A DNA stretch of 5,897 nucleotides. It comes from JAVBNW01 sp031551255. Its GTDB lineage: Bacteria > Bacillota > Clostridia > Christensenellales > UBA1750. Shown here piece after piece: positions 1 to 4,052 of this stretch. The stretch is from contig JAVBNW010000130.1 in the NCBI GenBank assembly GCA_031551255.1, forward strand, positions 1 to 5,897. The letters run 5' to 3'. Position numbers and translations under genes: made by a program. The notes beneath the pieces are model-generated. The model was not told the DNA's origin. It did not search any database and saw nothing but the letters and a program-made list of their open reading frames with translations. The number at the start of each line of letters is the position of its first letter. Positions within the stretch are counted from its first letter, which is position 1.

Positions 1-1668
1 GCCTGCTCGCTCACCTTGGGCGAGCATACATTGCTCGACGCCATGAGAGCCGCTCTTGGCGCCGCGGCAGCGGCCTTGCTCACCCCGGTGCTCTTTACCG
101 CTTTGACCGTGCGTCCGCGCTCGCGCATGCTCATTTCGGGCGAAGAACTCATTTGCCTTTCGTTGGCCGCCATCGCCATGCTTTGCGGCCTGCAGGGGCT
201 TAAGCTTTGGGACTTTTCACCCGCGCTGTTAGGGGCTTGCGCGCTTGCACTCGTTCTTGGCTCTAGCGGCGGCGCGGCGGCGGGAGCGGCGTGTGGAGTG
301 ATCGCCGGCACATGCCTTGCGCTTTCCGATGCGGGGATGCAAGGAGTTGCGGTTACGCTGGGTATTGCGGGGCTGATGGCGGGGGCCGTCAGGAAGCTTG
401 GCCGCATAGGGTCCTGCGCGGCGTTTGCGTTGGCGGCTCTCATCGCGGGCTCAGTGGGCGGCATTGCCGTCTCTATCAAGCTCTACATTCACATTTTACC
501 CGCGTGTGTTTTGCTAATGTGCATACCGCGCAAGTACTTTGAGGCGGGCGCAGCGCGGGTAGACCGCGCAAAAAACGCCGCCATGGTGCGGGCGGTCAAC
601 GAAAGCGGTATGCAGGCGAAGACCCTTGAAAGGCTGAACGTATGCGCATCGCTGTTCTCTTCACTGGCGGAAAGCTTTGGCGATCAGGACCCGCAGGCTG
701 CATGCGCCTCCCGGCAGATGGACGCAATGGCGGGCACGCTTGCCAGGCTTGAGGAAGATTTGGCAAAGGGCGAGATGCTGGACGTAGACCAGACGCAGCT
801 TTTGCGCGAAGGCCTCGACCGCGCCGGCCTGAAGGCTGCCCTAGCGGATGTGGTGAAAACGCCGGAGGGATTGGAAGCGCGCGTTACGTTCGCCGCCTGC
901 AACGGCCGAGGGAATTGCGTGCGCACTGCGCTTAAGGCTGCAAGCCAGGCCACCGGCGCAAGGCTCAGAACCCGTTCCGCCTGCGCGCCTACGGACGGCG
1001 CGTGCGCACTTATATTCGAAGAAACGCCGGACTACGATGCGATCACCGGCGCGATCTGCAAACCTGCCTCCGCGCCCTGCGGCGACAGCCATATTCTCAG
1101 GATGCTGCCGGACGGGCGGCTGATGATGGCTATCGCCGACGGCATGGGCTCCGGCGCGGCGGCCGCAAAGGAGAGCGACCAGGCGCTCACGCTGCTGGAA
1201 AGGTGCCTATGCGCGCAGATCGAGCCCGCGACGGCGCTGGGTATGATCAACGACGTGCTGCTCCTTCGCGGAGGGGAAGAGATGTATACGACGCTGGATC
1301 TTTGCTTGGTGGATCTGCGCGAGGGCATTGCGGATTTTTACAAGATCGGCGCTGCCAATTCGTATATCCGTAGAAACGGCGAGGTGATGACTATCCTCTC
1401 CGGCGCGCTCCCGATGGGCATATTGGGCGGCGTGGAACCCGCGCGCCACCGCGTGCCACTCAAGGAATCCGACATGATCGTCATGGCCTCCGACGGCATC
1501 GCCGACGCGTCCAGGGAAGAGGGCTGGATGCGGGAGCAAATCCGGCGCATCGATCCGCGCAACCCACAAGCGGCGGCGGATGTGTTGGAGGCGGCAGCGC
1601 ATTTTGAAGCGGGGGACGCCGCGGACGACCGCACTATTCTATGCGCGAGGGTCTTCCATAGGAGTTGA
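1..1668 (+). CDS. spoIIE: SpoIIE, stage II sporulation PP2C-type serine phosphatase (5' partial)
   Basis: SpoIIE sits in the polar septum at the start of sporulation. There it dephosphorylates the anti-anti-sigma factor SpoIIAA, which frees sigma-F in the forespore; it also interacts with FtsZ. The reading frame is open to the left edge, so the first of the 555 visible residues is not the start; B. subtilis SpoIIE has about 827. Numbering from the first visible codon, residues 15-180 are a string of about six hydrophobic segments, the remainder of the family's roughly ten-helix membrane region. Residues 182-355 are the regulatory region, with paired cysteines C300/C306 and C328/C335 as in relatives. 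The PP2C domain follows, with metal-site motifs GD (D362), DGMGSG (from D380), SDGI (D498) and a late DD pair (D542-D543). The TLDL, LPMGIL and LLLR blocks also match SpoIIE. Odd points: the regulatory region is short, apparently missing a block after residue 227, and the usual SGD and SDGMG motifs read CGD and ADGMG. The family call is firm. Confidence 0.95.
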   Translation, partial: ACSLTLGEHTLLDAMRAALGAAAAALLTPVLFTALTVRPRSRMLISGEELICLSLAAIAMLCGLQGLKLWDFSPALLGACALALVLGSSGGAAAGAACGVIAGTCLALSDAGMQGVAVTLGIAGLMAGAVRKLGRIGSCAAFALAALIAGSVGGIAVSIKLYIHILPACVLLMCIPRKYFEAGAARVDRAKNAAMVRAVNESGMQAKTLERLNVCASLFSSLAESFGDQDPQAACASRQMDAMAGTLARLEEDLAKGEMLDVDQTQLLREGLDRAGLKAALADVVKTPEGLEARVTFAACNGRGNCVRTALKAASQATGARLRTRSACAPTDGACALIFEETPDYDAITGAICKPASAPCGDSHILRMLPDGRLMMAIADGMGSGAAAAKESDQALTLLERCLCAQIEPATALGMINDVLLLRGGEEMYTTLDLCLVDLREGIADFYKIGAANSYIRRNGEVMTILSGALPMGILGGVEPARHRVPLKESDMIVMASDGIADASREEGWMREQIRRIDPRNPQAAADVLEAAAHFEAGDAADDRTILCARVFHRS

Positions 1669-1678
1669 GCGTTTGTAC

Positions 1679-1700
1679 CATTGCGGCCACATTGCCGCCA
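1679..1700. repeat. Tandem 11-bp direct repeat with small hairpin after spoIIE
   Basis: CATTGCGGCCA at 1679-1689 is followed immediately by CATTGCCGCCA at 1690-1700, a 10/11 match. The single G/C difference lets GCGGC (1683-1687) pair with GCCGC (1694-1698) around a 6-base loop. The stem is only 5 bp and is followed by no real T-run, so it is at best a weak terminator or a transcript-end stabiliser for spoIIE. It may equally be chance. Confidence 0.35.
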
Positions 1701-1742
1701 TGTTTGCGCACTATGCTGATCGTATGCATATCGTTAAGGGTC

Positions 1743-1748
1743 AGGAGG
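1743..1748 (+). promoter_or_regulatory. Strong ribosome binding site for the small ORF at 1756
   Basis: AGGAGG, extended to AGGAGGTG at 1743-1750, lies 7 bases before the ATG at 1756. This is the ideal Shine-Dalgarno sequence at the ideal distance. It is the main reason for treating the following 34-codon frame as a gene and for choosing that ATG. Confidence 0.65.
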
Positions 1749-1755
1749 TGTGTTG

Positions 1756-1860
1756 ATGAGCGGATTATCAAAGAAGGCGCTCAAGGCTGTGTTTGCGGTG
1801 GTGGCGCTGGCGCACATGGCGGCAATAGGGGCAAGGCGCGTATTGCGGCGCGCGGCGTGA
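1756..1860 (+). CDS. Small single-span membrane peptide, 34 aa, unknown function
   Basis: I do not recognise this family. The frame begins with ATG after a near-perfect ribosome site and ends at TGA 1858-1860. The product starts MSGLSKKALK, has a hydrophobic stretch at about residues 11-26 (Ala/Val-rich with one His-Met pair), and ends in a basic tail, GARRVLRRAA. Positive charges on both sides of one short hydrophobic helix suggest a small inner-membrane or membrane-surface peptide. It lies 87 bases after spoIIE and before a hairpin terminator, so it could be the last gene of the spoIIE transcript; I see no convincing promoter of its own. A role in sporulation would be inference from position only. 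Against it: 34 codons are few, and the Ala/Arg-rich composition arises easily in GC-rich DNA. The alternative is a non-coding spacer with a fortuitous ribosome site. Confidence 0.5.
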   Translation: MSGLSKKALKAVFAVVALAHMAAIGARRVLRRAA

Positions 1861-1910
1861 ACATGCCGTATAGTTGCTGAAAAGGCAAGCGAGCAAGGCG
1901 AGTTGAAAAG

Positions 1911-1940
1911 TGCCCGCGCGGGTTGCAAAACGCGCGGGCA
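1911..1940. terminator. GC-rich hairpin, probable transcription terminator between spoIIE/small ORF and the ctsR operon
   Basis: TGCCCGCGCG (1911-1920) and CGCGCGGGCA (1931-1940) are a perfect 10-bp inverted repeat around a 10-base loop. On the + strand the tail is poor in T (TTGCGTTCGG). On the - strand the stem is followed by CTTTTC. It lies between the last upstream stop (1860) and the ctsR promoter (1985), exactly where a terminator is expected. The weak T-run on the + strand lowers confidence in efficient intrinsic termination, and it may work in both directions. Confidence 0.6.
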
Positions 1941-1984
1941 TTGCGTTCGGCATCGTTTCGATGGAAATTATTTTGAGAAAGCGC

Positions 1985-2012
1985 TTGACAAAGGTCAGAG
2001 AAAGTATATAAT
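1985..2012 (+). promoter_or_regulatory. Sigma-A promoter of the ctsR-mcsA-mcsB-clpC operon
   Basis: TTGACA (1985-1990) and TATAAT (2007-2012) both match the sigma-A consensus at every base, with a 16-bp spacer, one base below the optimum. Transcription should start near 2018-2020, giving a leader of under 30 bases before the ctsR ATG. So strong a promoter implies that control comes from repression, which fits the CtsR-type heptads lying over it. No sigma-B-like motif or CIRCE inverted repeat was seen beside it. Confidence 0.9.
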
Positions 2013-2032
2013 CAAGGTAAGTCAAAGTCAGA
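1993..2032 (+). promoter_or_regulatory. Candidate CtsR operator: cluster of RGTCAAA-like heptads
   Basis: CtsR binds two direct heptads of the form RGTCAAA separated by 3 bases. The best fit is AATCAAG (2010-2016), a 3-base gap, then AGTCAAA (2020-2026), which is 5/7 and 7/7. This pair covers the end of the -10 box and the expected start of transcription. Two further 6/7 half sites flank it: GGTCAGA (1993-1999) in the promoter spacer and AGTCAGA (2026-2032) in the leader. Binding here would block RNA polymerase, giving autorepression. Presence of the operator is inferred from motif and position; the exact registers bound are uncertain. Confidence 0.7.
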
Positions 2033-2046
2033 CGCGAGGTGATACC

Positions 2047-2523
2047 ATGCTCAGCGACGAGATCGAAAGCTTCATCAAAAGTTTGCTCAGCGAGGGCGAG
2101 CGGCAGGTGGAGCTGCAGCGCAACGAGCTTGCACAGCACTTTGGCTGCGCGCCGTCGCAAATCAACTACGTGCTCTCCACCCGCTTTACGCTGGATCACG
2201 GTTACATTATTGAAAGCAGGCGGGGCGGGGGAGGCTACATCCGCATCGTTCAGGTGATGCTTACAGATGAGGGCGCGATGCTTGCGGAGCTTATCGAGAG
2301 GATCGGCAGCGCCATTTCCCGCGAGCAAGCGATCGCGATTTTGCAGGGGCTGTTTAACCAGAGGGTCATCGACGAGCGCACCGCAAGGGTGATGAACGCC
2401 GCCATCGACGCTCCGGCGATCGCGGTGCCCGCATCGGCGAGAGATTACGTTCGGGCGGGAATTCTAAAAAACATGTTGGAAGCCTTAATGCTATGCGAGG
2501 CTACGGAGGTAGATGAATCATGA
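2047..2523 (+). CDS. ctsR: CtsR, transcriptional repressor of class III heat-shock genes
   Basis: CtsR is a dimeric DNA-binding repressor of clp genes and of its own operon. Heat inactivates it directly, and it is removed through McsB and ClpCP. The product has 158 residues, close to the roughly 154 of B. subtilis. Residues 1-70 form the winged helix-turn-helix: the PSQINYVLSTRF block at 36-47 is almost identical to the family, and the wing SRRGGGGYIRI (57-67) carries the four-glycine loop that acts as heat sensor. The arginines just before it (R58, R59) correspond to a region reported to be phosphorylated by McsB. The C-terminal dimerisation part (about 75-150) includes RDYVRA at 132-137. 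The ATG at 2047 is chosen because GAGGTG (2036-2041) lies 5 bases upstream and the promoter lies just before it; the frame is open further upstream, but that would run through the promoter. Its stop overlaps the mcsA start. Confidence 0.96.
   Translation: MLSDEIESFIKSLLSEGERQVELQRNELAQHFGCAPSQINYVLSTRFTLDHGYIIESRRGGGGYIRIVQVMLTDEGAMLAELIERIGSAISREQAIAILQGLFNQRVIDERTARVMNAAIDAPAIAVPASARDYVRAGILKNMLEALMLCEATEVDES
2505..2510 (+). promoter_or_regulatory. Ribosome binding site deciding the mcsA start
   Basis: GGAGGT inside the end of ctsR lies 9 bases before ATG 2520 and 12 bases before the adjacent in-frame ATG 2523. The spacing favours 2520, which also gives the ATGA overlap typical of translational coupling. 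Confidence 0.7.
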
Positions 2524-3020
2524 TGTGTGAAAACTGCGGGGAGCACCCTGCCACGATGCACCTGACGACCATCGTAAACGGAGAAAAGTCGGAAAAGCAC
2601 CTGTGCGCCGCGTGCGCGCAAGAACAGAAGATTCCCTTTGCGCAGGCGTTCGACATCGGCCAGCTGCTGTCGGGCTTTATGCAGGACAACGCCGCCTTGA
2701 CGCAGCACATGCCCTCGTGCCCAAAGTGCGGCATGGATCTTAGGACGTTTAAGCAGGGCGGCCTTTTGGGGTGCGCCGAGTGCTACAGCACATTTCAGGG
2801 GCAGCTCGAGCCGCTGCTCAACCGCATCCACGGCCATGTGCGCCACGTAGGCAAAATTCCCGCACGGGGGGGCGAGGGCCTGGGTGTGCAGCGCGAAATC
2901 GAAAAGCTCGGGCAGGAAATCAAAAAGGCCGTCGCTTTGGAACAATTTGAAAAGGCGGCCGAACTGCGCGATAAGATCCGCGCGCTGGAAGCCGAAAGGG
3001 AGGCGGAGAACCATGGATGA
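2520..3020 (+). CDS. mcsA: McsA, zinc-finger activator of the McsB arginine kinase
   Basis: McsA binds McsB, stimulates its protein-arginine kinase activity and helps deliver substrates and CtsR to ClpC. The product has 166 residues, slightly shorter than the roughly 185 of B. subtilis. Eight cysteines form two zinc-binding sets: C3/C6 with C29/C32, and C67/C70 with C85/C88. The middle block QGQLEPLLNRIHG (93-105) is typical of the family. Residues about 125-160 form a charged UVR-type helical hairpin containing FEKAAELRDKIR, closely similar to a segment of the ClpC middle domain downstream. The gene overlaps the ctsR stop by 4 bases (ATGA), and its own end overlaps mcsB by 8 bases, so translation is probably coupled. 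ATG 2523 is a possible alternative start, one residue shorter. There is no sign of damage. Confidence 0.94.
   Translation: MMCENCGEHPATMHLTTIVNGEKSEKHLCAACAQEQKIPFAQAFDIGQLLSGFMQDNAALTQHMPSCPKCGMDLRTFKQGGLLGCAECYSTFQGQLEPLLNRIHGHVRHVGKIPARGGEGLGVQREIEKLGQEIKKAVALEQFEKAAELRDKIRALEAEREAENHG
2998..3003 (+). promoter_or_regulatory. Ribosome binding site deciding the mcsB start
   Basis: GGGAGG, 9 bases before ATG 3013, lies inside the end of mcsA. The mcsB frame stays open upstream, but no comparable site precedes an earlier start. This supports a genuinely short McsB N-terminus rather than a mis-called start. Confidence 0.65.
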
Positions 3021-4029
3021 TAGGCGCGCCGAACAGGACATCGCCATGACGAGCAGGGTAAGGCTCGCCAGAAACTTTAAAGACATTCCCTTTCCGCCGA
3101 TGATGAATGAGATATGGGCGGGGGAGAGCGTCAGGCGCACGCAAGAGGCGCTGGGCGCGCAGGAAACCGGGAGAAAATTTTCGATTCTTCGGCTCAATGA
3201 GCTTTCCCAGACCGAGCGCATGCGGTTGGTGGAGCACCATAAAATCAGCCCCGCGCTGCTCGCAAAGAGCGACACCGCCGCGGTAGCCCTCTCCGAAAAC
3301 GGCGAGGTTTCCATCATGGTGAACGAAGAAGATCACCTGCGCATTCAGGCCATTCTGCCCGGGCTTTCGCTGGGCGAGTGCGCCAAACTCGCGGGCGATG
3401 TGGACGACATGATCGAGCAGAGCGCCGACTACGCGTTCGACACCGAGATGGGCTATCTGACCAGCTGCCCCACCAACACCGGCACGGGGCTGCGCGGGTC
3501 GGTCATGCTACACCTTCCCGCGCTTACCATGGTGGGGCAAATCGGCCCCATCGTGCAGGCGGTGGGCAAAATCGGGCTCACCGTGCGAGGGCTGTACGGC
3601 GAGGGTTCCGAGGCCGTGGGGTGTCTATACCAGCTGTCCAACCAAGTGACGCTGGGCAGGGCCGAGGAGGATATTTTAAGCAGCCTGTTGGCGACCGCCC
3701 GGCAGGTGATCGACCGCGAGGCCGAGGTACGCCGTCGTCTTCTTCAGCAAAACAGGCTGGAGCTGGAGGATCGCTTGATGCGCTCATGGGGCGTATTCAC
3801 CCACGCGCGCAGGCTGGATTCCAAGGAGTGCATGAAGCTCTGGTCGGATGTTAGGCTCGCGGTGGATTTGGATATATTGCCCGGGGAATTGCGCGGAAAG
3901 TTGGATAGCCTGATGGAAGACGTGCAGCCCGCATCCCTCGCGGCGCGCAGCGGAAGAGATTTGGAGGCCCAGGAGCGGGATGAGCTTCGCGCGCAGGTCG
4001 TGCGCGAAACGATGACGGAAAAAATTTGA
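3013..4029 (+). CDS. mcsB: McsB, protein-arginine kinase
   Basis: McsB transfers phosphate from ATP to arginine side chains. It inactivates CtsR and marks damaged proteins for ClpCP. It belongs to the ATP:guanido phosphotransferase fold. The product has 338 residues against about 363 in B. subtilis, mainly because the N-terminal extension before SRVRLARN (14-21) is shorter; the rest aligns throughout. Visible family motifs are NEEDH (104-108, the acidic pair near the target guanidinium), TSCPTNTGTG with the active-site cysteine C152, and GEGSEA (196-201). The C-terminal part carries RDELRA (322-327), matching the RDxxRA motif that forms the allosteric phospho-arginine pocket. The gene overlaps mcsA by 8 bases and is followed 23 bases later by clpC, as is usual for this operon. 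All key residues I can name are present, so I expect an active kinase. Confidence 0.96.
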   Translation: MDDRRAEQDIAMTSRVRLARNFKDIPFPPMMNEIWAGESVRRTQEALGAQETGRKFSILRLNELSQTERMRLVEHHKISPALLAKSDTAAVALSENGEVSIMVNEEDHLRIQAILPGLSLGECAKLAGDVDDMIEQSADYAFDTEMGYLTSCPTNTGTGLRGSVMLHLPALTMVGQIGPIVQAVGKIGLTVRGLYGEGSEAVGCLYQLSNQVTLGRAEEDILSSLLATARQVIDREAEVRRRLLQQNRLELEDRLMRSWGVFTHARRLDSKECMKLWSDVRLAVDLDILPGELRGKLDSLMEDVQPASLAARSGRDLEAQERDELRAQVVRETMTEKI

Positions 4030-4052
4030 CGATATAAAAGGAGAGACGACAC

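Noticed and set aside
1700..1742. Possible sporulation (sigma-E/F/G) or sigma-A promoter before the small ORF, including the 8-bp palindrome TATGCATA (1723-1730)
   Set aside because: No pair of -35 and -10 motifs at proper spacing was found. An isolated 8-bp palindrome is expected by chance.
1665..1880. 71-codon + strand frame starting at a TTG overlapping the spoIIE stop
   Set aside because: No ribosome site, a weak start codon and a Cys/Gly-rich composition with no domain. The frame at 1756 in the same region has the strong ribosome site.
1872..1910. Loosely repeated AGTTG...AAAAG and GCAAG words before the terminator
   Set aside because: The copies are short and differ in length, with no clear unit. 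This is most likely chance in purine-rich spacer.
1903..2046. In-frame upstream extension of ctsR
   Set aside because: The extension would run through the consensus promoter and the probable transcription start. The ATG at 2047 has a proper ribosome site and gives the family's length.
1768..2328. - strand open frame of 186 codons across the small ORF, promoter and ctsR
   Set aside because: It covers the sigma-A promoter, the terminator hairpin and the ctsR coding sequence, and has no family resemblance.
2445..3317. Long open frame on the - strand (290 codons) opposite ctsR, mcsA and mcsB
   Set aside because: It lies antiparallel over three firmly identified genes, shows no recognisable motif and has no clear ribosome site. 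Such frames are common opposite GC-rich genes.
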